Source: Lysinibacillus sp. OF-1
GTDB lineage: Bacteria > Bacillota > Bacilli > Bacillales_A > Planococcaceae
Length of the DNA stretch: 64,000 nucleotides
NCBI RefSeq assembly: GCF_028356935.1
Contig: NZ_CP102798.1
Location: 3,720,001-3,784,000 of the forward strand
Reading direction: 5' to 3'
Shown: one piece after another, positions 53,892-63,092 of the stretch
Numbering within the stretch: position 1 is the stretch's first letter
Layout: each line of letters opens with the position of its first letter
Position numbers and translations under genes: made by a program
The notes under the pieces: model-generated
Told to the model about the DNA's origin: nothing
Database searches by the model: none
The model's input: only the letters and a program-made list of their open reading frames with translations

Positions 53892-55519
53892 ATATACTCT
53901 AAGATTTGAGAACTGTGTATTGCATTATAAAAACCTATATCAACTGTAGTAGCCATTGAGGGGTTCTTTGTAATAATTACCCCTTCGATTCGTTTTATTT
54001 TTGTACCAACAATATTTTCTACTACCTGTTTATGTTCTTTTAAAATATCAATTTTTGATTTTAACTTTTGTTGAATAGATTCTTGATTACTAATTCCTTT
54101 AATTTTCTTGGTTTCAAATAACATTCCACTTAAATTAAGTTGTAATGCAAATGCTTTACATTCAATAACAAATGCGACGTCTTTAATCACTAGTAATATA
54201 TCAATTTCTCCAGGTAGTTTGAATTCTTTAAAAAACATCTCATGAATTCCTCTTTTTAAAAATTGATATGATGTATTTTTCTCTAATAATTTCTTTACAT
54301 CTACTTCAAACTCAACGTGCGTTTTGTGGATAAAATTGAATAATTTCCCTTTAAATTCTTTATTCGGAATATTCCCTTCCGTAATATCTGATATAATTCC
54401 CATTAAAGAAAATACAAAAACTGGTTCACTACAGATATACAATTCTGAATCTAATTTTAAAATGCTTTGCCTTAACAATCTTCCTTCTTTTAAAGAAACA
54501 TCATTTGGTATTTTAGAGATTTTGAAACCATCTAAAACCAATTCATTTTTTATTTTTTGAGCACTCTCTATATCAATAGAAAGATAATTTTTCAAAAATT
54601 CAACTAACTTCTCTGTATCAAATAAAAACATCCCTGGAAATTCGTTGTTTCCATCAAGAAATTTCTTTATGGCACTTTCAATAATTAAGTTATCAACCCC
54701 AATGAATTCTCTCATTATTTTATTAACTTCACCATTAAATTCGAACTTACTTTCCATACTATTATCTAACCAGTCATAAAACTCACCTAAAGGGGTAGTT
54801 ATCAACTGCTTTTCAGATTTTATAACAACATTTTGATTATTAATAACAAGGCTGGCAACTTCGATATTAGAAAATATTTCTTGCTTAAGAGTAAGAATAT
54901 AGTAAATATCTCTAGTCAATTCTATTAAATCCTCCAGCTCAAGATTAATTTGAATATTAGTATGGGTATATTTTAATTTATAACTAATTATATAGTTAAT
55001 TACCTTTTGCAAAGCTTGTTTATCTCTAGATATTAAATCTTCTATATACCTTAGATTATCCTTAAAATCATTCTTACTAACACTTTTCCCAAAGGTATTA
55101 ATAGAATTCGCTAAAATTCTAATATTTTCATCTTCAAATTTATTAGTATCTATATTTTTTATTGTTCCCATTACTAACGGTGTCATTTGTATATTGTAGT
55201 CTAGCATTGTATATAAGGAAATTAAATAACCAATAGGATTTTGCAACACTAAATTGTATAATTTAACTTGCAAATAACCTAGTGCCTCTTGAATGAACTG
55301 ATAAATTTCGTTTTTTTCTTTTAGTACCCTAAAGTCATCACCAATAAATTCCTTTATAAACTTATTATTTCTAGATAAGTTAGGTCTTACGATTATGCAA
55401 TCATCACCAATTAGAGGTATAATTCCCGAAATATCCAAAATTAAATTTTTTGCATATATTTCATCTATTTTAACTGAATTAGCTTCAAAAAATGCAAGAG
55501 TACTACTGTAAATATTCAT
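53846..55519 (-). CDS. Predicted PD-(D/E)XK nuclease-fold protein, 557 aa
   Basis: I do not recognise the family. The first 400 aa are helical with no motif. The C-terminal region has FKLPGEIDILLVIKDVAFVI followed by ECKA, the E-x-D...ExK active site of PD-(D/E)XK nucleases, near residues 450-475. ATG 55519 has GGAGGG 8 nt upstream, so the in-frame start at 55549 is less likely. It stands alone between convergent genes in the island. The end of the protein (GEPYHK) is encoded in a repeat found twice more nearby. A defence role is inferred. Confidence 0.65.
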   Translation of the reverse strand: MNIYSSTLAFFEANSVKIDEIYAKNLILDISGIIPLIGDDCIIVRPNLSRNNKFIKEFIGDDFRVLKEKNEIYQFIQEALGYLQVKLYNLVLQNPIGYLISLYTMLDYNIQMTPLVMGTIKNIDTNKFEDENIRILANSINTFGKSVSKNDFKDNLRYIEDLISRDKQALQKVINYIISYKLKYTHTNIQINLELEDLIELTRDIYYILTLKQEIFSNIEVASLVINNQNVVIKSEKQLITTPLGEFYDWLDNSMESKFEFNGEVNKIMREFIGVDNLIIESAIKKFLDGNNEFPGMFLFDTEKLVEFLKNYLSIDIESAQKIKNELVLDGFKISKIPNDVSLKEGRLLRQSILKLDSELYICSEPVFVFSLMGIISDITEGNIPNKEFKGKLFNFIHKTHVEFEVDVKKLLEKNTSYQFLKRGIHEMFFKEFKLPGEIDILLVIKDVAFVIECKAFALQLNLSGMLFETKKIKGISNQESIQQKLKSKIDILKEHKQVVENIVGTKIKRIEGVIITKNPSMATTVDIGFYNAIHSSQILEYIENRTYSHNGEPYHK

Positions 55520-55593
55520 TTTCTGCCCTCCAATACCAAAATAAACCACACATTAATTATATCAATAATTAATGTGTGGTTTATATTTTTTAT

Positions 55594-55650
55594 TAACCGA
55601 CTCTACTTATGATATGGTAGGGCATTGATGTGACTAAGTGAGGCTTTTTT
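55594..55650. repeat. 55-bp interspersed repeat, copy 2
   Basis: AACCGACTCTACTTATGATA resembles copy 1 and the second arm GACTAAGTGAGGCTT follows. On the minus strand it reads PYHK-stop, as in copy 1. Confidence 0.55.
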
Positions 55651-55829
55651 CTATTAAAAAGACAAGTCGAATATCTACTCAGCATGATATAGCTTCTCAA
55701 AGCTTGTAAAAGTTATGCAATACTTTTCCTTTTCTAATGATTGTAGTATCATAAAATAACAGAAACAAACGTTCTTATTTTTATGATATTTCAAAGCTTC
55801 TATTTTACTAAAATAAAGGGGATAATACA

Positions 55830-56867
55830 ATGAGTTTCTTATTACTACAGGACGATAAGCCACAAATGATTTGGGATGCTTTAAACAATGCTCAAATAGT
55901 CTTCCATCCGAATTATGGATCAACCGGTCAGATAAATTACGCTGAACTCCAAGCTGTGAAGAGAGAAAAAGAAGTTATATTATTTTTAGATAGAAATCTT
56001 TTGAGTAGCTTAATGTCTCTTACGAAGAATGGTGATTTAAAAGATGAAATGGAAAAGAGAATGATCGCTCTTCTAATGTTGTGGTCTCAGATGAATCAAC
56101 TTCCAGTCAGTGCTGGGCTAGCAATAATGGAAAATGCCTCAAAAGGTGATGATTCTTTAAACGCTAAAATTGAATTAAAGAACTTTAATGAAATTTTTGA
56201 TTTTTACCCAACACAGATTTGGTTATATTTAGCCGATGGTAGAGTAGATACAATTCCAAAATGCAATTTTTCCAATACTCCATATGAAAATACCGTTATC
56301 TATCATAAAAGTAGTGATCATTTCCTGATGAATTATGCTAGTATGTTACACTTAGTTAACTTATATCGAAATCCTGATTTGAATCCAGTAGAAAAAGTAA
56401 TAGCCTTTTTAAAATGGAATTTTGATAATTTGCTTATCTCACAATATATTAACACATATTTGATTTTGTTATTTTCAGATCAAAATGGCATCAAGGCACC
56501 TAAACACGCTAAAAGTAATATGTTTGAAAGAATAGACAAAGGTTGCATAAATCAAGCTTGGGATTTAACCTATCTATCAAATTGGAGCACATTTTATTGG
56601 GATGAGTCAAAAATGAATGAGGTTTTTCTTTTTGCTACTGCTGATATTATGCTAAAACAAATTTTTATCAACACTCACAATGGTGGAAACTTATTTAACT
56701 TGATTGATTCTGTATTTCCTAGAAAAGATGCTGATCGAATTATTCAATTTTATACTGAAAAAATGACGAATAGACAGAAACCTGATTTTGGAGAACATCC
56801 TAAGCAATATTTCAAATCATTAATAGATAAAGAAAAAACTCATTTGAAGCAATCAATGGGTGATTAA
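55830..56867 (+). CDS. Uncharacterised protein, 345 aa
   Basis: I know no family for this protein. It starts MSFLLLQDDKPQMIWDAL and soon has EKEVILFLDRNLLSSLMSL, which recalls the first acidic motif of PIN-like nucleases (VxLDxNxxS); FLFATADIML near residue 270 might hold a later acid. It lacks membrane segments. ATG has AAGGGG upstream and its own terminator follows, so it is monocistronic. Island location suggests a defence or toxin role, but that is a guess. Confidence 0.6.
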   Translation: MSFLLLQDDKPQMIWDALNNAQIVFHPNYGSTGQINYAELQAVKREKEVILFLDRNLLSSLMSLTKNGDLKDEMEKRMIALLMLWSQMNQLPVSAGLAIMENASKGDDSLNAKIELKNFNEIFDFYPTQIWLYLADGRVDTIPKCNFSNTPYENTVIYHKSSDHFLMNYASMLHLVNLYRNPDLNPVEKVIAFLKWNFDNLLISQYINTYLILLFSDQNGIKAPKHAKSNMFERIDKGCINQAWDLTYLSNWSTFYWDESKMNEVFLFATADIMLKQIFINTHNGGNLFNLIDSVFPRKDADRIIQFYTEKMTNRQKPDFGEHPKQYFKSLIDKEKTHLKQSMGD

Positions 56868-56932
56868 TCTTTTTCATAATACTTGATTTATACAAACAAA
56901 ATTATTATAAATAATCGTTTTTTAGTAATCAG

Positions 56933-56955
56933 AACCACCAGTATAACTGGTGGTT
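56933..56955 (+). terminator. Terminator
   Basis: AACCACCA and TGGTGGTT pair around GTATAAC, followed by T, 65 bp after the 345-aa gene. Confidence 0.75.
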
Positions 56956-56959
56956 TGCT

Positions 56960-57505
56960 CTGCGCGTGAAACGCTGGGGGACCGGCCCATGTCTAAAGAC
57001 ATTCTGAAAGGTCTGCCAACCGCACTCCGTTTCCACACAAACCGCTAAAGCGGCTTACTTATTTTTTCTTTCTCTTGATTTCTTCTCCTGTGAATGGGTC
57101 AATGAATTCTTTTATCGTCATTTGATCTTGCAAGATATCTTCCTGTAATTGATTTTTTATATACTCCTGAATCTTTTTCTTATTCCGTCCCACTGTATCC
57201 ACATAGTATCCTCGACACCAGAATTGACGGTTACCATATTTATACTTTAGATTAGCGTGTCGATCAAAAATCATTAAACTACTCTTCCCTTTTAAGTAGC
57301 CCATAAACGCAGATACACTTTGGGGCAAACACTATGTGATACTTACAATTCCATGTTGTATGTGCTAAACTTTTATTATCCATTTTTAAAGGCTCCTTTC
57401 GTACGAAGTCGGTTGACCAGACCTGACTTGATTGTACGTTTGGAGTTTTTTTATTGTCCATAGCTAAAAGCTTTCCGGAACCCCCTGCACAGCAGGGGGT
57501 TTTCA
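56960..57505 (-). mobile_element. Degenerate IS200/IS605-type element
   Basis: An IS200-like unit with subterminal hairpins: CCCCCTGCACAGCAGGGGG at 57483-57501 on the left-end side and CCGCTAAAGCGG at 57043-57054 beyond the gene. The enclosed transposase gene is broken. The right boundary abuts an IS3 fragment. Exact ends are approximate. Confidence 0.65.
57059..57383 (-). pseudogene. IS200/IS605 TnpA transposase, internally deleted
   Basis: The start MDNKSLAHTTWNCKYHIVFAPK is typical of TnpA, and the end GYLKGKSSLMIFDRHANLKY plus RGYYVDTVGRNKKKIQEYI is the C-terminal half with the catalytic Tyr. About 40 codons in the middle, including the HUH metal site, are deleted, and the frame shifts near 57,325. 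The gene cannot produce an active Y1 transposase. Confidence 0.85.
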
Positions 57506-57507
57506 AA

Positions 57508-57753
57508 AAATACAAGAAAATGGGACTAGGGCAATCTATGTCACGTCGAGGAAACTGTTGGGATAACGCCCCTCAAGAATCCTTCTTCGGTCATTTTAAA
57601 GATGAAACCAATTTGAAAGCGTGCGAAACATTAGAAGAAGTAAAACGAGAAGTGAAAAGTTATATGATATATTACAACCATTATCGAGGGCAATGAAACT
57701 TGAAAAAGCTGCCGCCTGCAAAATACAGACAGCAGCTTCAAGAGGTAGCCTAG
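57508..57753 (+). pseudogene. IS3-family transposase (OrfB) C-terminal fragment
   Basis: The frame reads MGLGQSMSRRGNCWDNAPQE, then FFGHFKDETNLKACETLEEV, the DDE-domain end of IS150/IS3 OrfB. A TGA at 57694-57696 replaces the expected Trp codon in YRGQ-W-NLKKLPPAKYR, and the frame then continues to TAG at 57753. The rest of the gene is missing upstream, where the IS200 copy begins. A likely IS3 end (TGTCCTTTACAAAGGGTACA) lies near 57,768-57,787. Confidence 0.85.
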
Positions 57754-57864
57754 CTTTTTTTCAAAATGTCCTTTACAAAGGGTACACTTTAATTTATGAT
57801 ACCTAGGCTTTTAGGAATATGATTAGGTGCACTTTAGAATAAATTGATTAATACAAAAAAGAAG

Positions 57865-58860
57865 TCATTTAGTCAGCCATTTTAGTTCAGATACTGGAGT
57901 ATCTCCATTTTGTTTTATTTCATTCAAGCATTTTTCATATGCTTTTGATTTCATTGTATACTTATCGAATAATCCTTTACTCTCTAAGAATTTTTGGTTT
58001 TTTTCATTTTCTAAGAAAATGGTATCTCCTAGTCTTATTAATACCTCTTTTATGTCACAAGACCTACTTCTAATAAAACTATATTCATACTCATAGTAAT
58101 CATTACTAGTTGCTCTAATAAATTCTTTATCTACTTTTAAATCTGGGAGTGTTAATGAAATTTCATCATCAAAAACCATATCATTATTACAATAAGGTTT
58201 ATATTTTGAGATGTAATATGCTTCATATACAGCCACATCAGACTTAGTTTTAGTGCCACGAATTTCAATCTTTGAAAAATCCAATAATTGTCTTTCGCTT
58301 GCTGATGCAAAGCTTCTAGTAATTGCACAACTTGAGCTTTTTCCAATATACGCTATCTTGCCATCATTATCATAAATAAAATAAACCCCAAATATACCTC
58401 GTCTATTTATACCTTCAGCATTAATTGAATAGATTTTCTCAGTATCATTTACAATTTCTAGCACTCGTATTTTTGAAGGAAAATAAGGGTCTGAAACATT
58501 TCTTGTATTAATGAAGTCTTCAGTAAATGAAACTTGGGTATTTAACATACTGTTGAAAGACGTAAATACATAATATATCTCAACCTCACCCTTTTCAAAA
58601 GCTAAAACCTTCCTACCTAAGTAATCCATGATATTTGTAGCTTCTTCTACATTCCCTCTTTTGAAGAAGTCTACTATTTTACCTAATGGTTCACTTTTAA
58701 AATGTATTCTATTACATAACTTCAAGTGAATTAAAAAAGAGTATGCTTTTTCAAACGTATCAAAAGCATTATGGTTTATCTTTGATAGCCCTATTTCTTT
58801 ATTAGATGCTATTTTGAAACAATAATTCCTAAAATGTCCATAATTATTAAAATTAACCAT
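57865..58860 (-). CDS. GIY-YIG nuclease-domain protein
   Basis: The 331-aa protein has a central GIY-YIG domain: GIFGVYFIYDNDGKIAYIGK near residues 158-177, the catalytic Arg in SCAITRSF, and the metal-binding Glu in VAVYEAYYISKYKPYCN near 217. The flanking 150-aa N-terminal and 90-aa C-terminal regions are unknown. Similar stand-alone proteins occur in islands and phages. ATG 58860 has GAGAGGTAGG upstream. The function is not known. Confidence 0.75.
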   Translation of the reverse strand: MVNFNNYGHFRNYCFKIASNKEIGLSKINHNAFDTFEKAYSFLIHLKLCNRIHFKSEPLGKIVDFFKRGNVEEATNIMDYLGRKVLAFEKGEVEIYYVFTSFNSMLNTQVSFTEDFINTRNVSDPYFPSKIRVLEIVNDTEKIYSINAEGINRRGIFGVYFIYDNDGKIAYIGKSSSCAITRSFASASERQLLDFSKIEIRGTKTKSDVAVYEAYYISKYKPYCNNDMVFDDEISLTLPDLKVDKEFIRATSNDYYEYEYSFIRSRSCDIKEVLIRLGDTIFLENEKNQKFLESKGLFDKYTMKSKAYEKCLNEIKQNGDTPVSELKWLTK

Positions 58861-59006
58861 CAAATCAACCTACCTCTCTTTAAAAAATCATACACATTTT
58901 TAATCAAATATTCATGAGTATATTATAAAACAGCATAGTATAAATTTATATACCATGCTGTTTACTAGAAAGGACATTATTCATCTATTTTACAATAATA
59001 ATGAGG

Positions 59007-59037
59007 AACCGCACTTACTTATGATAAGGTTCACCGT
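59007..59037. repeat. 55-bp interspersed repeat, copy 3 (half)
   Basis: AACCGCACTTACTTATGATA matches copy 1 exactly over 20 bases; the minus strand again reads GEPYHK-stop. The second arm is absent. Confidence 0.6.
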
Positions 59038-59077
59038 AATTAATATGAATTTGTATATATAAATATAATCCATTCCT

Positions 59078-59146
59078 CCACATTCTGGCCCGATTGTTGA
59101 ACACGAATTAACAACATTCTTCGATCAACTTGCTCCGTTAGAATAA
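59078..59146 (+). pseudogene. C-terminal gene remnant
   Basis: The plus frame reads PHSGPIVEHELTTFFDQLAP and ends with tandem stops. No start or upstream coding is present. It looks like the last 22 codons of an unidentified gene, left behind by rearrangement. Confidence 0.35.
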
Positions 59147-59213
59147 TAAGAAAAAAGAGCTGTCTAAGCAGCTCAATGGCCTTCAAGTAAAACCCCCGTT
59201 ATATCCTCACCTA

Positions 59214-61145
59214 TTATTTGTACTCCTCTACTTTTTCTGCAACTAGTAAATTCTTCATTTCACTTCGCTCATCATATACTTTTACTAAACGTTGCTTCAA
59301 ATATTCCGTAAGTTTTTCATCTGTACAATACAAATAACATCCCTTTTGCCCGCGTGTCATCAATGTACGATACGTATTACGTATAATCGCATCAACAGCC
59401 ACCTCTGCTTTCTCTGGTTCTTCCTTCATCCATTTTTTAATGCCTTTAACAGATTGATCAGTTTTCGCACGTTTTGTATAGTCTGTAATAACGATGCCAT
59501 CTTCATAGCGTAAATCGTCGCCAATAATGACGCCAACATAATCAAACTCTAAACCTTGGCATGTATGAATACAGCCCGCTTCATCTACGGATGCTTCCGC
59601 AATTGCCCAAATATCATTCCCTAAATTCCAGCTGATTGAAAAATCATGCTCTTTGATGACGATGTCATGTACGTCACGATTATTTTTCCCATCCGAAATC
59701 CATTCCCAGCAGTAGCCTGCCACAATGCGAGCCTTGTTGTTAACTTTATTTTTCTCTTTAATCATATTGCGTAGCAAATTTGGCGAATCTACAATTTGAA
59801 TATCATAATCCATCCCTAAATCATTATTATTTGCTGTTTCACGAATTCCAAGGACATCATCTAACCACGCAATATAGCCGTCCGAACCATCACATCTAAA
59901 TTGCGAAGCTAATTCTCCTTCATATACTTGCAAATCTAATTCATCAGCAAATCTTTTAATTAGCTCCACACTACCAATATCCTTTAATGTCACTCGTTGT
60001 GCCTCATCAATGAAAAACACACTGAACTTCGCACTATTCATAAGCTCCTTTACTTGGTTTTCTCCAAGATTACTAAATAAGCCTGACTTTTCATTTAATC
60101 GATGCGCCTCGTCCACTATTAAAACATCAAATTCATTTTTATCTGTAGCATGGAAACTTCCAGAACCTTTAAATAGGTTATCGATGCTTTTTTTCTTCAT
60201 CGTACCTTTCAGCTTCGTTGCATAGACATCTCGTGGCGCACTATTTTTCGTTACGTACATTGCAAAATAATCGTCCTGTATCAGCTGTACTAACAGGTTG
60301 ATTGCTAACACAGATTTCCCTGTACCTGGACCACCTATTACAATGAAAACACCTTTTTTATTCTCTGCAATACAGCTTGCTGAATAATCTAAAATTTGCT
60401 CATACACTACCTTTTGATCATCAATCATTACAAACTCTGGATTACCCTGAAGCATTGCAGCTATACTATCTTGAAGCGATTTAGAAGGCTTAATTCGACC
60501 ATTCTCAATTTTTGCAATGATATCATTTTTATCACCATATTTAATATATTTTTTTATAAATTGGCGAAGTTGCTCCATTTCGCCTTTTCGGAAAACCGGT
60601 GACTTTTCAATATACTCTGCATAATGTTCATCTAATATTGGATCATTTTCTTGAATGAAATAATTATGTAGATACGCACATGGCTGAAGATGAATTGGTA
60701 CATTTCGGACTTCTTCATTGAAGTCTTCAATTAAACAAGAATAACTCCAAGCCTGATAAGACGGATGTGTCGTTGGACGCTTTGAACCACCCAAATAAGT
60801 TTCTACCACAACGGCATCAAGGCGATCATTTTTTTCTACCGTTTCCCATTGCTTCAGTTCAACAATGACTGCATGGTCCTCTACTCCGTCATTACCTGCA
60901 ATAATAAAATCGACACGCTTCCCTGTGTTCGGAATTTTAAATTCAATCGCTGTCTTCGCATCCTTTGGGATTTCTCGATCACGTAAAACATTCGACATAC
61001 GCTGTAGCGAATGATCCCATGAACGGATTTCACTCTTTGATGTACGACCGATTTTTTCTTGATAAACATTATATAAACGATCAACAATAACTTCATTTGC
61101 AACGTCTTCAAGGAATTCTGAAATATTAGCCTCATAAATAATCAT
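59214..61145 (-). CDS. DUF2075 nuclease-helicase
   Basis: The 643-aa protein fuses an N-terminal PD-(D/E)XK-like nuclease (GKRVDFIIAG then VIVELKQW, residues 70-100) with an SF1-type helicase. Walker A is VIGGPGTGKSVLAINLLV near 270, Walker B VLIVDEAHRLN near 345, motif III VFFIDEAQRV near 380 and the late TCQGLEFDYVGVIIG and RTLMTRGQKG near 535 and 600. ATG has GAGG upstream. Such proteins appear in islands and are thought to process DNA or RNA, possibly for defence. Confidence 0.82.
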   Translation of the reverse strand: MIIYEANISEFLEDVANEVIVDRLYNVYQEKIGRTSKSEIRSWDHSLQRMSNVLRDREIPKDAKTAIEFKIPNTGKRVDFIIAGNDGVEDHAVIVELKQWETVEKNDRLDAVVVETYLGGSKRPTTHPSYQAWSYSCLIEDFNEEVRNVPIHLQPCAYLHNYFIQENDPILDEHYAEYIEKSPVFRKGEMEQLRQFIKKYIKYGDKNDIIAKIENGRIKPSKSLQDSIAAMLQGNPEFVMIDDQKVVYEQILDYSASCIAENKKGVFIVIGGPGTGKSVLAINLLVQLIQDDYFAMYVTKNSAPRDVYATKLKGTMKKKSIDNLFKGSGSFHATDKNEFDVLIVDEAHRLNEKSGLFSNLGENQVKELMNSAKFSVFFIDEAQRVTLKDIGSVELIKRFADELDLQVYEGELASQFRCDGSDGYIAWLDDVLGIRETANNNDLGMDYDIQIVDSPNLLRNMIKEKNKVNNKARIVAGYCWEWISDGKNNRDVHDIVIKEHDFSISWNLGNDIWAIAEASVDEAGCIHTCQGLEFDYVGVIIGDDLRYEDGIVITDYTKRAKTDQSVKGIKKWMKEEPEKAEVAVDAIIRNTYRTLMTRGQKGCYLYCTDEKLTEYLKQRLVKVYDERSEMKNLLVAEKVEEYK

Positions 61146-61472
61146 ATAAATACCTCATTTCGATATGGCCCAATACATATTCTTCCTAATATTTTATCAT
61201 GAAAATTAAAGATATATCTGTTCAACTCTTAAATTTATAGTTACAATCGTTTGAATTAATTTGTATAGTTTAAAATTAATAATACGACCCTTTTCTCAAC
61301 CAACTTCTAATAAGTTCACATACTAACAATGATTTAATATATTTAAACTTACCTAAACATTTTCATTAATATCTCGAAATAGGGTATGACACCTAACAAT
61401 ATGATAAGCAATATAGGCTGATGAGGCTCCCCACTAACATAGCTACATGTACCTTTTTTCTACCTGAATTTA
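61146..61472. other. Intergenic region
   Basis: About 330 bp of AT-rich sequence between the DUF2075 gene and the integrase remnant. No feature is recognised. Confidence 0.45.
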
Positions 61473-61646
61473 TTACGTCATACACTCTGCTCGCTTTTAT
61501 TCGAAGCAGGTGCAAGCATTAAAGAAGTAGTTCAAGATCAACTTGGCCATTCTGACGTAAAAACTACATTAGACATTTATACACACGTCACTAAAAAAGC
61601 CAAAGAAGGCACTATACAGAAGTTTGTGAGCTATTTAGAAGGTTAA
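61473..61646 (+). pseudogene. Tyrosine integrase C-terminal remnant
   Basis: The frame reads LRHTLCSLLFEAGASIKEVV, then DQLGHSDVKTTLDIYTHVTK. It holds the RxxH box, the GHS motif and the catalytic Tyr of phage-type tyrosine recombinases, and ends in EG-stop. The preceding 250 or more codons are missing. It lies 125 bp before copy B of the attachment-like repeat, the normal place for the integrase of the island. Confidence 0.85.
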
Positions 61647-61703
61647 ACTTTTAACTGAGTTCTGACTAGATCTGAATGAAAGCAGGTGAAATTGGATGCA
61701 ATT

Positions 61704-61745
61704 AAAAAAGTGCCAAAACCCTGGATTATCAAGGGTTTTGGCACT
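61704..61745. terminator. Strong terminator hairpin
   Basis: AGTGCCAAAACCCT pairs with AGGGTTTTGGCACT. A T6 run on the minus strand suggests it ended a minus-strand transcript coming from the right, such as a tmRNA; it may also end the integrase remnant. Confidence 0.75.
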
Positions 61746-61770
61746 CTGTGAAATCCTATGATTCTAAAAA

Positions 61771-61863
61771 TTGAGAAGGCGGGAGTCAAACCTACCGTCT
61801 CAAAATATTGTTAAATCAAGACTTGTGGGAGCAAATGATTTTTTTGACTAGGTTTTTGACTAC
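61771..61863. repeat. Attachment-site-like direct repeat, copy B
   Basis: Aligns over its whole length with 52414-52506, including GGCGGGAGTC, CCTACCGTCT and both arm motifs TTTTTGACTA. The tRNA-like part has drifted (TTGAGAAGG instead of TGGAGACGG). Same orientation as copy A. Confidence 0.7.
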
Positions 61864-62114
61864 ATTTAATAAATATTTAATTGCAGTACTATAGCTTCGA
61901 AAGACTTTGTGGTTTTGTTGAATTGTGTAAAGAAATAAAGTAGCTTGATGCTACAACTATATTGATAAACACCAGCAATAGAGTAGGTTAACTATTGCCT
62001 AGTCTATTATTTTATTAAAAACAATTACGTTAAACAGAGCCATAAAATATGTCAGAGTTTCAATATTAAGTTCTGATTCTAAAGATAAATAACCTTATAA
62101 TAAATAATTAGACC

Positions 62115-63092
62115 TTATTTATTTTTATTAATAATTACATAGGCACTGAATACTTCAAAAGGAGTTATACTCTCACCAAAATCAGCTTCTAAATCGCGCA
62201 TTTTGAAAGCTAAAATATCAAGGGGATTCACTCTTAGATGATTAGAATACTCAATCAAAGATTCATTAAAGGCTTCTTGAGACTCGCTAGTTAATTTTTT
62301 CGAAAGTTCTGAAGCGTAATTTGTAATTAAAGGAGAGCCAACCATCTTGTCACGAGATATTCTTTTAGTTGTCCCCATGTAGTCATCAATTTTATCTTTG
62401 ACATCAAAATCAGCATAGCCGTTTCCAGTATTACATTTTTGTAGTAAATTTTCGTTCGCTAATATTATATACTGATTAATATCTTTATTAATAATTTTTA
62501 ACGCTCGTATTTTAAAATATTCAGCAGCAATGTAATTAGTATGCTCAAGATTACTAATTATTTTGCGGGAAATTTCAGGTATTTTTCCAGTTCCAACTAT
62601 TTCAAATCCCATTGCTAATGACATAAATAATTCGGACTTCATTCGTGTTTTTGGATTGGTGATACTCACTGTTGGATTATATATATATCCATTAGGTTGT
62701 ACTAGTTGTAAAATAAGATGTTCATAATCTAACATCGGCTTTTTCAGTAACTGCATAATAAATCTGTGATTGTAAATACAATGAACATCTGTTTGAAGCC
62801 ATTGTGAATCAAATCCAAACAATTTCTTTCCATAATTTTCGGAATAAGCAATAGGGGTTTCATTGTATTCAAGTAACTCATTTACTATTTCATACCAGTC
62901 AACTCTTAACTCTTTGTATAACAATAATTCAGCAATTATTCCATTAACGGCTTCAGACATTGCAATGGAGTCTGAAGCAATCTCAAAATATAAATTTTCT
63001 AAGTATTTATTCAAAAACACTTTATATTCTTTAGGTAATTGAAATTTCTCATCTAGCTCTAGGTTAGGTAACAAAACGTGGTTTATCTTCAT
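62115..63092 (-). CDS. Uncharacterised protein, 325 aa
   Basis: I find no known motif. The protein starts MKINHVLLPNLELDEKFQLP and is mostly helical, with TRMKSELFMSLAMGFEIVGT and PLDILAFKMRDLEADFGESI as its more distinctive parts. It has no membrane or signal segment. Its ATG shares one base with the stop of the upstream gene, so the two proteins are made in coupled amounts and probably act together. GGAG stands before the start. Confidence 0.7.
   Translation of the reverse strand: MKINHVLLPNLELDEKFQLPKEYKVFLNKYLENLYFEIASDSIAMSEAVNGIIAELLLYKELRVDWYEIVNELLEYNETPIAYSENYGKKLFGFDSQWLQTDVHCIYNHRFIMQLLKKPMLDYEHLILQLVQPNGYIYNPTVSITNPKTRMKSELFMSLAMGFEIVGTGKIPEISRKIISNLEHTNYIAAEYFKIRALKIINKDINQYIILANENLLQKCNTGNGYADFDVKDKIDDYMGTTKRISRDKMVGSPLITNYASELSKKLTSESQEAFNESLIEYSNHLRVNPLDILAFKMRDLEADFGESITPFEVFSAYVIINKNK

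Larger units (their letters stand above)
58861..59213. other. Region with repeat copy and gene remnant
   Basis: Holds the third 55-bp repeat (59007-59037), a coding remnant (59078-59146) and a terminator near 59156-59175 (GAGCTGTCTAAGCAGCTC) that ends the DUF2075 gene on the minus strand. Confidence 0.5.
61647..62114. other. Island junction
   Basis: The 470 bp hold the hairpin and copy B described separately. From 61,864 to 62,114 it is AT-rich with no recognisable feature. Confidence 0.5.
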
